DNA of 34,343 bases from Candidatus Parepulonipiscium sp. PG-Nuni2H_MBin01 (GCA_001994995.1 MDJM01000048.1:1-34343), one strand, 5' to 3'. Shown: positions 23,424 through 31,689, numbered from the stretch's first letter. The notes: generated by a model not told the origin, from the sequence alone. Numbers and translations are program-made.

Positions 23424-24737
23424 ATGTTTAAAAAATTTTTAGCATTAGGATTTAGTATAGTAGCACTTTCTACTGCGGCTCCTGTGTTCGCACAAGACTT
23501 ACCTTATAGTGAGTGGGCATTAGAAGAACTTCAGCAGATTAATTATTATGGGATTTATCCGCTAGAATGGATTACTAGTAATGAATTTAAAGCTACTATT
23601 ACTAAAAATAAATTTGAAACATTAATTAACAATGTTGATAACAAATTATTACAACTAGGCTTTGAACAAATTGAAGGTTTTGAGTTTGAACTTAATGATG
23701 GAAGTATTACTAAGGAAAATTTACTACATAGCTTATATCAATTGATTGAGCAATATCATGTTGATGATTATAAAGATGGCGTAGACTATTTCGTGGAAAA
23801 TGGCCTTATATTAGGCAGTAATGGCGACTTAAAATTAGATGAGGTGCCAACAACACAGGAAGCTGTAATTTTGGCTGGTAGATTTGTTGAGCATGTATTT
23901 AATGAGTATGATAAGGCAGCTAAAGGCTTTGCATGGGAAGTTCAACATGAAGATAATACAGTATATTTGCTAGGCTCTATTCATGCCGGCATTGATGCAA
24001 TGTATCCACTTAACGCACAGTTAATGGAGGCATACAATAGTTCGGACTTTTTAGCAGTTGAGGCTAATATTTTTGAGGTAGATGATATGGAATGGGCAAC
24101 TGAATATACAAATTTACCTGATGGAACAACTATAGATGAGTATGTATCAGCTGAAACTTATGATAAGTTAATTGATGCTGCTGCTCTATTAGGTTTATCT
24201 ATCGAAGATATTGAGACTTTTTCTCCATTAAATTTAGCTACCGTTTTTGAATATTTTACTATATATTCCTATACTCAAGCGGATGATATGTATGGTATTG
24301 ACGTACACTTTTTAGAACGTGCAATAAGTGTAGATAATAAGCCTATAATCGAATTAGAGGGTGCACAAAGGCAGATTGAATGCCTTTACTCAATGTCTGC
24401 GGAGCTTATGGAGACTTATTTAGCTGAGGCATTAGAACTATTTTTAAATCCACAAGATAATATGGATAACGTTATGTCGGTTATGGACTATATGAATCAC
24501 TTTATTGCAGGAGATTCACAAGCTATGAAGGTTTATGATATTGATGATGGCGAATTTAAAGATGTACTTCTTACTAAGCGTGATGAAGATATGACTATTA
24601 AAATTAGTGATTTTTTAGAACAAGACGGTGAAAATACTTATTTTGTAGTTGTAGGTGCGTTCCATTATTGCCTTGATGGTGGTATTGTGGATAGGTTAGA
24701 AGATATGGGTTATGAGGTTACTCCTTTTTACGAATAA
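23424..24737 (+). CDS. Secreted TraB/GumN-family protein with SLH-like N-terminal region
   Basis: A 437-residue exported protein. The signal peptide (MFKKFLALGFSIVALSTAAPVFA) ends near residue 23. Residues 25-160 resemble two weak S-layer-homology-like repeats (YSEWALEELQQINYYGIYP; then YFVENGLILGSNG with LDEVPTTQEAVILAGRFVEH), which could hold it to the wall. Residues 170-437 are a TraB/GumN domain: YLLGSIHAG with its histidine, MYGIDVHFLERA, and the C-terminal VVVGAFHYCLDGGIVDRLEDMGYEV. Members of this group include putative metal-dependent proteases related to TIKI. It is a single-gene unit with its own promoter and terminator. The substrate is not known, and the SLH reading is tentative. 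Confidence 0.85.
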   Translation: MFKKFLALGFSIVALSTAAPVFAQDLPYSEWALEELQQINYYGIYPLEWITSNEFKATITKNKFETLINNVDNKLLQLGFEQIEGFEFELNDGSITKENLLHSLYQLIEQYHVDDYKDGVDYFVENGLILGSNGDLKLDEVPTTQEAVILAGRFVEHVFNEYDKAAKGFAWEVQHEDNTVYLLGSIHAGIDAMYPLNAQLMEAYNSSDFLAVEANIFEVDDMEWATEYTNLPDGTTIDEYVSAETYDKLIDAAALLGLSIEDIETFSPLNLATVFEYFTIYSYTQADDMYGIDVHFLERAISVDNKPIIELEGAQRQIECLYSMSAELMETYLAEALELFLNPQDNMDNVMSVMDYMNHFIAGDSQAMKVYDIDDGEFKDVLLTKRDEDMTIKISDFLEQDGENTYFVVVGAFHYCLDGGIVDRLEDMGYEVTPFYE

Positions 24738-24758
24738 AAAAAATGTATGACAAGCGTT

Positions 24759-24799
24759 GCCCAATTTAGATAAAAGCTGCTCAATTGGGCAGCTTTTTT
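24759..24799 (+). terminator. Terminator after the TraB gene with a competing hairpin
   Basis: AAAAGCTGC (24772-24780) pairs with GCAGCTTTT (24789-24797) before a T run: a normal terminator. GCCCAATT (24759-24766) can also pair with AATTGGGC (24783-24790), which would break the first stem. The two folds exclude each other. Confidence 0.75.
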
Positions 24800-24830
24800 A
24801 TTATTACTTTTATTTTCGATAAAGTTAAGG

Positions 24831-24836
24831 TATAAT
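24831..24836 (+). promoter_or_regulatory. Probable -10 box for the restriction-modification leader
   Basis: TATAAT with a G-rich context but no good -35 box 16-18 bases upstream. Transcription would start near 24843, giving a leader of about 270 bases before the first gene. Confidence 0.45.
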
Positions 24837-24863
24837 ATTAAAAACATTTTATTTTGGAGGAGC

Positions 24864-24964
24864 TAACCAAATACCCCAAGAGGTTGATACTTGTAACTAA
24901 TTTACACGAAACAGAGTTGACTGTGGCTCAATTAATAGAGTTTACTCTATTAATTATTTGGTTA
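24864..24964 (+). ncRNA. Candidate structured RNA element in the R-M leader
   Basis: TAACCAAATA (24864-24873) pairs perfectly with TATTTGGTTA (24955-24964), closing about 80 bases. Directly stacked inside the 3' strand is ATTAATAGAG-TTTA-CTCTATTAAT (24931-24954), a perfect 10-bp hairpin with a four-base loop. The rest of the enclosed region (24874-24930) can form a small CAAG/CTTG loop and an AGTTGA/TCAATT pairing. This is a multi-branch fold with a long-range closing stem. I do not recognise it as any known riboswitch, tRNA-like element, 6S RNA or SRP RNA. Confidence 0.5.
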
Positions 24965-24994
24965 TTATTCCAAAGCGTTTATTTTAATTTGCTC

Positions 24995-25038
24995 CCCTAT
25001 AAGAGTGCTTTTTATGCAATGATTTTCTCTTAATAGGG
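24995..25038 (+). other. Second leader hairpin before the R-M genes
   Basis: CCCTATAAGAG (24995-25005) pairs with CTCTT-A-ATAGGG (25027-25038), 11 bp with one bulged A and a 21-base loop. No T run follows, so it is not a terminator. It may be part of the leader's regulatory fold. Confidence 0.55.
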
Positions 25039-25055
25039 ATTGTAACACAAAGAAA

Positions 25056-25112
25056 AGGAGGCTGCAAGGATACTCTCACTTATAGAAGTGAGAGGCTCCT
25101 TGCTAAATAAAG
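25056..25112 (+). promoter_or_regulatory. Shine-Dalgarno separated from its start codon by a 40-nt hairpin
   Basis: AGGAGG (25056-25061) is the only good ribosome site before the ATG at 25113, 51 bases away. Between them lies GCAAGGA-ta-CTCTCACTT-atag-AAGTGAGAG-gc-TCCTTGC (25064-25103), 16 bp in two perfect stems. Folded, it leaves 11 bases between site and ATG. CTCCTT (25096-25101) could instead pair with AAGGAG (25055-25060) and hide the site. An in-frame TAA at 25104 rules out an upstream start. Confidence 0.65.
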
Positions 25113-25751
25113 ATGAAACTCGAGTTATTAATACACGAAGCTAATACTTTTTGTAGAGAACAAAGTAAGGAAAATCATATAAATTTAATTGGGATTACAA
25201 ATGGCAAAGCAGTGGGAACATATGTAGAACATAAATTCCAAGCTCAATTAGCCGATAAATATGGCCTTAACGTAGGAAATAGTGCGAAAGGTATTGATTT
25301 ACCGGAGTTAGATACAGATATTAAAGTAACTTCGATTAAGCAACCTCAATCTTCTTGTCCATTTAAAAATGCTAGCCAAAAGGTATATGGATTAGGATAT
25401 AATTTATTAATTTTTGTATATGAAAAAATTGATACACCAACACAATGTCAATTGTTATTTAGGAACTTAACGTTTGTAGAAAAAGATAGGACAGCTGATT
25501 TTACTATTACTAAACGGTTAAGAGAAATGATAAAAGATGGTGCTAATAGAGAGGATATTATAGGATTTTTAATGGATAGAAATATCCCAGGAGATGAACT
25601 TATTTATAATGAATTGGCGCAACAAATTTTAAATACACCTCCTAATCAAGGCTATTTAACAATTTCTAATGCACTACAATGGAGGCTGCAGTATAGTAGA
25701 GTTATTGATTTAAATAACGAAATAGACGGCGTGATAAATTATGAATGGTAA
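25113..25751 (+). CDS. Probable type II restriction endonuclease, PD-(D/E)XK type
   Basis: A 212-residue protein coupled to a DNA methyltransferase gene. It has a PD-(D/E)XK-like arrangement: E39 (VEHKF), D62 (GIDLPELDTD), and D69-I-K71 followed by VTS, similar to the D-I-K of EcoRV-type nucleases, then QPQSSCPFKNASQK. No membrane segment or signal peptide. It would cut unmodified DNA; the recognition site cannot be read from the sequence. The ATG is fixed by an in-frame stop nine bases upstream, but the ribosome site is 51 bases away behind a hairpin. The gene overlaps the methyltransferase gene by 11 bases, nuclease first, and no C-type controller gene is present. Base composition is more AT-rich than its neighbours, as expected for an acquired system. 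Confidence 0.72.
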   Translation: MKLELLIHEANTFCREQSKENHINLIGITNGKAVGTYVEHKFQAQLADKYGLNVGNSAKGIDLPELDTDIKVTSIKQPQSSCPFKNASQKVYGLGYNLLIFVYEKIDTPTQCQLLFRNLTFVEKDRTADFTITKRLREMIKDGANREDIIGFLMDRNIPGDELIYNELAQQILNTPPNQGYLTISNALQWRLQYSRVIDLNNEIDGVINYEW

Positions 25752-27243
25752 AAAAGAAATGGGCGATTTCCAAACGCCAATGAATTTTGCAATAACTATA
25801 TGCCAGTATTTAAACCAATATATGAATAGCAAACCTACAGCTATACTAGAACCTACTTGTGGAATAGGAAATTTTATAGGTGCGGCGCAAACTGTTTTTC
25901 CAGCCACAAAGTATTATGGTATTGAAATAAACACAACCTATGTTAATCATGCTCTTAACTATTTACCTGAATTTGTGCAGTTATATAATGAGGATTTATT
26001 TAATTTTGACTTTACTAATATAAAATCTCAAACTATTAATGAGCAGTTATTAATATTAGGAAATCCTCCATGGGTAACAAATAGCGAGCTATCGAGGCTT
26101 AATAGCACTAATGTACCTACTAAGAATAACTATAAAAGATTTAAAGGATTGGATGCTTTAACTGGTTGCGCTAATTTTGATATATGCGAATATATGTTTA
26201 TGAGATTAATTCAGGAATTTGAGAATACAACTACAACAATTGCGCTTTTATGTAAAACTACAGTTGCATACAACGTATTTCAAGAAATTAATAGATTAAA
26301 AATAAGCACTTCTCATATGCGTTTGGTTAAATTTGATGCTAAAAAGGTATTCGATGTACACGTGGAAGCCTGTTTATTTATAGTAACATTAGCTAACGAA
26401 AAATTAGTGAACAACTGTTGCGGAGTATATCATATAGAAAATCCTACGCAGGCGTTTTATTATTTTGGCTATAAACAGAAGCAGTTTTATTCTAAATTAA
26501 ATAATGCATCATATGATATTGATGGAAAATGTGAGTTTGAATGGAGACAAGGGATAAAGCATGATTGTGCTAAAGTGGCTGAGTTAAGTAAGGAGGATAA
26601 TGGCTATCTAAATGGGCTTAATGATAAAATCCAATTAGAAGAAACTCTCATTTTTCCTTTAGTTAAAAGTAGCCATATTAAATCTGCTTTTATTACTGAA
26701 TTTAAAAAATATGTGATTGTCACTCAACAATGCTTAAAACATGATACTGCCTATATAGAACAGCTTGCACCTTTGACTTGGGCTTATTTATCCAACCATC
26801 AATCTAAGTTCGATAAACGAAAAAGTTCTATTTATAAAAATGCGCCTACTTTTAGTATGTTTGGTATAGGAGATTACTCATATTCAAAATATAAAGTAGC
26901 TATATCAGGCTTTTATAAATCGCCTTTATTTTCTTTAGTGACTTCTGAGAAACCTGTTATGTTAGATGACACTTGTTATTTTCTTAGTTTTAATAATTTA
27001 GATGACGCATATGTTGTTATGTTAATGTTAAATAATAATTTAGTCCAAGAGTTTTTAAAGAGTATTGTTGTAATTGATGCCAAACGCCCTTATACTAAAA
27101 AGTTTTTAAGCCGTATTGAGTTTGCTAAAATTTTTCAATACTTAACTTTAGAAGATTTAGTTAAAACAGAATACCAGCTAGGATTGTCTAGCAAAATTAA
27201 TTATGAAGCATATAAGAATTTACAAAAATTAGGTAACTACTAA
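25741..27243 (+). CDS. DNA adenine-N6 methyltransferase of the R-M system
   Basis: A 500-residue gamma-type N6-adenine methyltransferase. The AdoMet site (motif I) is ILEPTCGIGNFIGAA near 35-49, then YYGIEINTTYV; the catalytic motif IV is GNPPW near 109-113, followed by VTNSELSRLNSTNVPTKN and GLDALTGCANFDICEYMF. The C-terminal half would hold the target-recognition region. The 500-residue length suits a single-chain type II enzyme of the Eco57I/TaqI methylase group. It overlaps the nuclease gene by 11 bases and has only a weak ribosome site, so coupling to the nuclease gene is likely. Two terminators follow. It protects the host from the partner nuclease. Confidence 0.88.
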   Translation: MNGKKEMGDFQTPMNFAITICQYLNQYMNSKPTAILEPTCGIGNFIGAAQTVFPATKYYGIEINTTYVNHALNYLPEFVQLYNEDLFNFDFTNIKSQTINEQLLILGNPPWVTNSELSRLNSTNVPTKNNYKRFKGLDALTGCANFDICEYMFMRLIQEFENTTTTIALLCKTTVAYNVFQEINRLKISTSHMRLVKFDAKKVFDVHVEACLFIVTLANEKLVNNCCGVYHIENPTQAFYYFGYKQKQFYSKLNNASYDIDGKCEFEWRQGIKHDCAKVAELSKEDNGYLNGLNDKIQLEETLIFPLVKSSHIKSAFITEFKKYVIVTQQCLKHDTAYIEQLAPLTWAYLSNHQSKFDKRKSSIYKNAPTFSMFGIGDYSYSKYKVAISGFYKSPLFSLVTSEKPVMLDDTCYFLSFNNLDDAYVVMLMLNNNLVQEFLKSIVVIDAKRPYTKKFLSRIEFAKIFQYLTLEDLVKTEYQLGLSSKINYEAYKNLQKLGNY

Positions 27244-27261
27244 TTTTGCGTCTAATTTTAG

Positions 27262-27285
27262 TGCTATTAGCTATATAGCATTTTT
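27262..27285 (+). terminator. First terminator after the R-M genes
   Basis: TGCTAT (27262-27267) pairs with ATAGCA (27275-27280), a 7-base loop, then TTTTT. Confidence 0.6.
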
Positions 27286-27290
27286 GTAGA

Positions 27291-27312
27291 GTAGCCTAAG
27301 GCTGCTTTTTTT
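27291..27312 (+). terminator. Second terminator after the R-M genes
   Basis: GTAGCC (27291-27296) pairs with GGCTGC (27300-27305) with one G-U pair and a 3-base loop, followed by seven T. Confidence 0.75.
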
Positions 27313-27396
27313 GTGTCTGTTCTAAGCCTTTAGCTTTATGAATAAACTTAACGTAGAGCAAAATCTACAAGGTTTTAAGATGAAAGGAGTCTTTTT

Positions 27397-28611
27397 ATGA
27401 GGAAAAACAAATTTTTAAAGTCTTTAGTGGTAGCGAGCGCAATATTTTTTAGTAGCACAAGTGTTATGGCAACACAAAATGTCACTTTTACTAATAACGA
27501 TATAACTGCGACACTACAAAATGTGCTTACGGACAATTACGAAGCTTATGTTGTAATTTCTTTAGCAGCCGAAGATGGTTCTATTATTTCTGATGTTAAC
27601 GCTATTAGACATTATGAGGTTACACCAGATTGTAGCACTAGTATGGCTACATTTGATGCTACTGCAACTACCGCGCTTACGGTTTTATTGGAGTTTGATA
27701 ATACTAATGCGCAACATCAACTGGTTAATGTGGTGCTTGAGGATATTGGGAATTGGGCTATGAAAACTTATGAGGTGCCTGTTTCGGTAGATAAGTTGGT
27801 AGCATCTAATAGCAGTTTGGAAACTACAATGGGAACTACACTTGATAGCGTTGTTTATAATGATGGTAATCTTACTATCAATTATAGCTACCATGCTGAT
27901 AATCGTTCTAACATATATATTGTGGATAGTCGCACAAATGAGTATAATTTTGCTTTTCATCAGTTTTACAGCAGAGGCGTTGATGACGAGTATGTTAGTA
28001 GCGCAACTTATTCTGGTTTAACTGAAGACGATTTACCTTTTTTAGCGATTGAAATTGAGCATTTTTATTTTGACACTATAATTGAAGGCACTTGGGAGTT
28101 TGAGATTGATTTAGCTAGCGATGTTGTTTCAACTAGTGTTGATTATGAGATGGATGGTGAAGTTATTTCACTGGAACTGGATTTGTCGGAGCTTGGATTA
28201 GTTGTAAAGACTGTTCAAAATACTATTTATGAAGAGGCTATGGAAGTGCGTGCGTCGAATGAGTATGCTGACTTGATGGCTAATTTATATGCGGAATTTA
28301 CTGAGTTTGTTAATTCTGATGTCTGCGCGCGTTTAGTTGAGTTAGTAGCTGATTCTTCAACTAATTCGTTAACTAATACAATTATCGATTTGCTTTTAGA
28401 AACGCCCACTGCTAATAAAGCTAATATATCTGATATAGCTAATGTTGAATTGTTACTTAGTGACGGTAGCTTAGTTGATTTATCACACTTTGCTACAAGT
28501 TCTGGCGATAAATTTAAATCAACGGATAGTTATTTTGGCATTAGCACTATCGATATAAATAATGTAGAAGCGATTTTATTCAATAACGAGATAGTATGGG
28601 AACTAAATTAG
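27397..28611 (+). CDS. Secreted beta-rich protein A, unknown function
   Basis: A 404-residue exported protein with a signal peptide (MRKNKFLKSLVVASAIFF..., cleavage after SVMA near residue 25). Residues 26-260 look like two Ig-like or other beta-sandwich units; the pattern NVLTDNYEAYVVISLAAEDG recalls the DUF4179-type domains of bacterial extracellular proteins, but this is only a likeness. Shared with the next gene are DNYxAYV, VDSRT and YFDTIIEGTWEFEIDL. The last 120 residues are not shared and end in a short beta-rich tail (VELLLSDGSLVDLS). AAAGGAG precedes the ATG. It is probably a surface or wall protein; no catalytic motif is seen. Confidence 0.75.
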   Translation: MRKNKFLKSLVVASAIFFSSTSVMATQNVTFTNNDITATLQNVLTDNYEAYVVISLAAEDGSIISDVNAIRHYEVTPDCSTSMATFDATATTALTVLLEFDNTNAQHQLVNVVLEDIGNWAMKTYEVPVSVDKLVASNSSLETTMGTTLDSVVYNDGNLTINYSYHADNRSNIYIVDSRTNEYNFAFHQFYSRGVDDEYVSSATYSGLTEDDLPFLAIEIEHFYFDTIIEGTWEFEIDLASDVVSTSVDYEMDGEVISLELDLSELGLVVKTVQNTIYEEAMEVRASNEYADLMANLYAEFTEFVNSDVCARLVELVADSSTNSLTNTIIDLLLETPTANKANISDIANVELLLSDGSLVDLSHFATSSGDKFKSTDSYFGISTIDINNVEAILFNNEIVWELN

Positions 28612-28700
28612 CGACAGAATGCTGACTTTGTAATATTAAAATAAGCCTTTTACATAAAATTGATATAGGGTCAGGTATTTTTAGTAGTAGGAGGGTATTA

Positions 28701-29762
28701 ATGAAGAAGCAAAAATTTATACATGTATTAACGAAGCTTATGCTATCTAGTATGCTAGTACTTAATAGCACTAATGTTATGGGCATGCCTGAGTATTTTA
28801 CAGGAGATTTAAATTATCTAAATGATAATATGACGGTCGTTAATAAGTCCATTACAGGGGATAATTTAGTTGTTACAACGCAAAGTATTATAGCTGATAA
28901 TTATATTGCGTATGTACTTATTACTATGGAAACTGCTGATGGCTCTACTATAAATCATGTTACGGATTTTCAAAGTATGAGTATAGGCTCTTTTGAGTAT
29001 AGCTATGATATGGTTTTAAATGAAGAAAATCAGGTTGTGGCTTTGTTTAAAATATGTGGTGATGAGAACGATTGTTCTATGCAGTTTGGCAACATTGGTA
29101 ATAGACTTACAGATTGCTTTAGAGTAACAACGCCAGTGGATATTTTAATTTTGTATTCTAACGGTAATAGTCTAGCTGATTTCGTTGATATAATGGGTGT
29201 ACCTCCGGAGCTTCATAATTTAGGGTTAAAAAATGAAAGTCCTCTAGTTATAAATTCAGTTAGCTATGAAAGTGGCGAGTTAACTGTTAGTGGCACTCAT
29301 GCGGCTGGAGATTATAATGATATTTCTCTGGTGGATAGTCGTACGGGGGATAAAATTTGGTGTTGGAAAAACTCTTTTGAAATTCTTGATGATGGTATAA
29401 TTGCTTATGAGTATACGTTTACATTTATTTCTGAATATGATTTGTCTTATTTGACTATTGAAGTTGAGTGTGACTATTTTGATACTGTTATTGAGGGCAA
29501 TTGGATTGTGGATGTTGATTTGTCTAGCACAGTTGATGTTGTTAGCGCTGAGTTTGATTATAAAGTTGATGATGAGGTGGTGGAAATTGAGTTTGAGCTT
29601 TCTCCGCTTGGATTATATTTAAAGACTAAGTCTACTCAGCAGACTATTGAGTATTTGGAAAATCCTAATTTATTTGATTGGTTTGTGGATATTGAACAGA
29701 CGTTGCTTGAATGGTTTCGTATGTCCGAGCAAACTCTTTTACAATCAAGTGTAGGGATGTAG
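28701..29762 (+). CDS. Secreted beta-rich protein B, paralogue of the preceding gene
   Basis: A 353-residue exported protein, with a signal peptide (MKKQKFIHVLTKLMLSSMLV, cleavage near 28-32). It is colinear with the protein at 27397-28611: DNYIAYVLITMETADGS, the VDSRTGDKIW segment and YFDTVIEGNWIVDVDL match the same places, so the two arose by tandem duplication. It differs in the C-terminal 40 residues, which are short, acidic and Trp-containing (LFDWFVDIEQTLLEWF). It has cysteines (ICGDENDCSMQ) that its partner lacks. TAGTAGGAGGG precedes the ATG. The role is unknown; a cell-surface location is inferred from the signal peptide. Confidence 0.75.
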   Translation: MKKQKFIHVLTKLMLSSMLVLNSTNVMGMPEYFTGDLNYLNDNMTVVNKSITGDNLVVTTQSIIADNYIAYVLITMETADGSTINHVTDFQSMSIGSFEYSYDMVLNEENQVVALFKICGDENDCSMQFGNIGNRLTDCFRVTTPVDILILYSNGNSLADFVDIMGVPPELHNLGLKNESPLVINSVSYESGELTVSGTHAAGDYNDISLVDSRTGDKIWCWKNSFEILDDGIIAYEYTFTFISEYDLSYLTIEVECDYFDTVIEGNWIVDVDLSSTVDVVSAEFDYKVDDEVVEIEFELSPLGLYLKTKSTQQTIEYLENPNLFDWFVDIEQTLLEWFRMSEQTLLQSSVGM

Positions 29763-29888
29763 AAATATTTTTGGTTAAGCTACTTTAGGCTGAATACTTT
29801 AGTTACTAACCTTGTGCAATGTATTAGGTTGGTAGTAAATTTATATACTTTATATGGATATTATTATAACTAAATAGTAAATATGTAT

Positions 29889-29919
29889 ATCGTTCTAGTA
29901 GTTTACTGGAGCGATTTTT
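29889..29919 (+). terminator. Terminator after the second secreted protein
   Basis: ATCGTTCTAGTA (29889-29900) pairs with TACTGGAGCGAT (29904-29915), 12 bp with two G-U pairs and a 3-base loop, then TTTT. It lies about 125 bases after the stop. Confidence 0.8.
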
Positions 29920-29960
29920 ACATGTTGTTTGTATGATGTATAAAATTTTACTACAATCTA

Positions 29961-29989
29961 TTTACATTAACTAAAGTTCTAGTTATAAT
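29961..29989 (+). promoter_or_regulatory. Promoter of the first DUF1566 gene
   Basis: TTTACA (29961-29966), 17 bases, TATAAT (29984-29989), about 33 bases before the ATG. Confidence 0.75.
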
Positions 29990-30021
29990 AGCTTATATAA
30001 ATACTCAAGGGGGAAATTTTA

Positions 30022-31494
30022 ATGAGCAAGATTTTATTAAGTGGATTACTTTTAGCAACAACTTTTATTGGGGGCGGTCCTTCGATTTTAGATTTAGACC
30101 TGGAAATACCTCTTTTCGGGGAAATAGAATTTGCGTCTAGTTTTGGTGAAGGTGATAGAGGGCCTGATTTTGGTGAAGGTGACAGAGGACCTAGCAATAT
30201 GCAAGGACCTAGCAGTATGCAAGGGCCTAACAGTATGCAAGGACCTAGTAGCGGGCAAGGAATGATGAGTAGTACATATACAGTGGAAGAGGCTAATGCG
30301 ATTGAGGCGCAGTTACTTGAAGCTGTTGGTTATGAGGCGGCTGTTGGTGGATATCCAATTGTTGATACAAACCAAACTTTGTTTTATTCAAACGATGCTA
30401 TAATTGAAGAGCCACTGCCTGGCGAAGCATTTTATGGTCAAGATGCAAGCTTTACACGCAATGCGCCAAGTTATACAGATAATGGCGATGGAACTGTTTC
30501 GGATAATGTAACAGGGCTTATGTGGCAACAGGACCCAGGAACTAAACTTACTTGGCCAGAGGCTATTGAAAGATTAGCACAAATGAATGAAACTGAATTT
30601 GCTGGGTATTCAGATTGGCGTATTCCTACAATTAAAGAGTTATTTTCATTAGTTGATGCTTCAGGCGCTACTAAGATGAGTTCTGCAACTTCTACTCCTT
30701 ATATAGATACAGATTATTTTGCATTTGAATATGGTGATGCTGCAGGCGAAGCGCGTTTTATTGATTCGCAAATTTTATCTTCAACTATTTATGACACAAC
30801 GACTATGGGTAATAATACAACTGTTTTCGGATATAATTTTGCGGATGGACGTATTAAAGGGTATGAGATTGACAAAGACTTTTACTGTTATTTTGTGCGT
30901 GGAAATACTAGTTATGGGTTAAATTTATTTGTAGATAATGGTGATACTACTATTACTGATGAGGCTACTGGTCTTATGTGGATGCAAAATGATTCTGGTT
31001 ATTATAATGCAGGGGATATTGCAGATGGTACTATGAACTGGGAAGATGCTTTGGCATGGGCACAGCAGATGAATGATGAACAGTTCCTTGGTTATTCAGA
31101 TTGGAGAGTACCAAACATTAAGGAGCTACAAAGTATTGTTGATTATGATAAATCACCTTATGTAACAGATTCACCTGCTATTGATGACTTATTTTACTGC
31201 ACGCCAATTATAAATGCTTTTGGGGAAGATGATTATGGATTTTATTGGACAGGAACTACGCACGATGACCTTAGCGCAAGTCCTGTAGCGTATAATGCAG
31301 CAGGCTATGTGTTGTTTGGGAATTCGTTAGGTGTGATGAACGGTAATGTTATAGATGTTCATGGTTCTGGGGTACAACGTAGCGACCCAAAAACAGGAGA
31401 GCGTGAGGATTATCCAGCATCTGACCCTAATGCACCACAAGGTGATGAGCAACGTGTATTTAATATGGTTAGACTAGTTAGAGACGCAAATTAA
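30022..31494 (+). CDS. Exported DUF1566 (Lcl-type) two-domain protein with GP repeats
   Basis: A 490-residue exported protein. A hydrophobic N-terminus (MSKILLSGLLLATTFIGGGP) is followed by a low-complexity stretch at 41-80 of the kind GEGDRGP and GPSSMQ in repeats. Two DUF1566/Lcl C-terminal domains follow, with SDNVTGLMWQQDPG then SDWRIPTIKELFSLVD near 160-211, and TDEATGLMWMQNDSG then SDWRVPNIKELQSIVDY in the second. The Legionella adhesin Lcl combines a collagen-like repeat region with such a domain, so a surface-adhesion role is plausible. It is closely similar to the protein at 32383-34209, but the lipobox cysteine of that protein (C18) is a glycine here, so it is probably not lipid-anchored. 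Confidence 0.85.
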   Translation: MSKILLSGLLLATTFIGGGPSILDLDLEIPLFGEIEFASSFGEGDRGPDFGEGDRGPSNMQGPSSMQGPNSMQGPSSGQGMMSSTYTVEEANAIEAQLLEAVGYEAAVGGYPIVDTNQTLFYSNDAIIEEPLPGEAFYGQDASFTRNAPSYTDNGDGTVSDNVTGLMWQQDPGTKLTWPEAIERLAQMNETEFAGYSDWRIPTIKELFSLVDASGATKMSSATSTPYIDTDYFAFEYGDAAGEARFIDSQILSSTIYDTTTMGNNTTVFGYNFADGRIKGYEIDKDFYCYFVRGNTSYGLNLFVDNGDTTITDEATGLMWMQNDSGYYNAGDIADGTMNWEDALAWAQQMNDEQFLGYSDWRVPNIKELQSIVDYDKSPYVTDSPAIDDLFYCTPIINAFGEDDYGFYWTGTTHDDLSASPVAYNAAGYVLFGNSLGVMNGNVIDVHGSGVQRSDPKTGEREDYPASDPNAPQGDEQRVFNMVRLVRDAN

Positions 31495-31554
31495 ATCAAG
31501 CAAACTTAAAAATATTAAAAAATAGTGTGTAATACACATTTTCAACACATTTAT

Positions 31555-31594
31555 GGCCTATACTATTTCTAAAGGAACGGTATAGGCCTATTTT
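31555..31594 (+). terminator. Terminator after the first DUF1566 gene
   Basis: GGCCTATAC (31555-31563) pairs perfectly with GTATAGGCC (31580-31588), with some inner pairing in the 16-base loop, then TATTTT. Confidence 0.75.
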
Positions 31595-31689
31595 GCATTT
31601 TGTACATATCTGTTTAATACAGAATTTGCTTTATTGACAATGATGAAATCGCCTTAGTTTCCTGATATTATAATTGTTAAAGGAGTATT

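Noticed and set aside
24884..25033. A 49-codon frame from TTG in the R-M leader with a hydrophobic product
   Set aside because: The purine-rich site touches the TTG with no spacing, the frame runs through both strong hairpins, and the composition looks like random AT-rich sequence. RNA structure explains the region better.
31634..31683. TTGACA at 31634 with TATAAT near 31669 as the acidic-lipoprotein promoter
   Set aside because: The spacing is about 29 bases, far too long for sigma-A; the TATAAT may be a -10 box, but no suitable -35 box is found.
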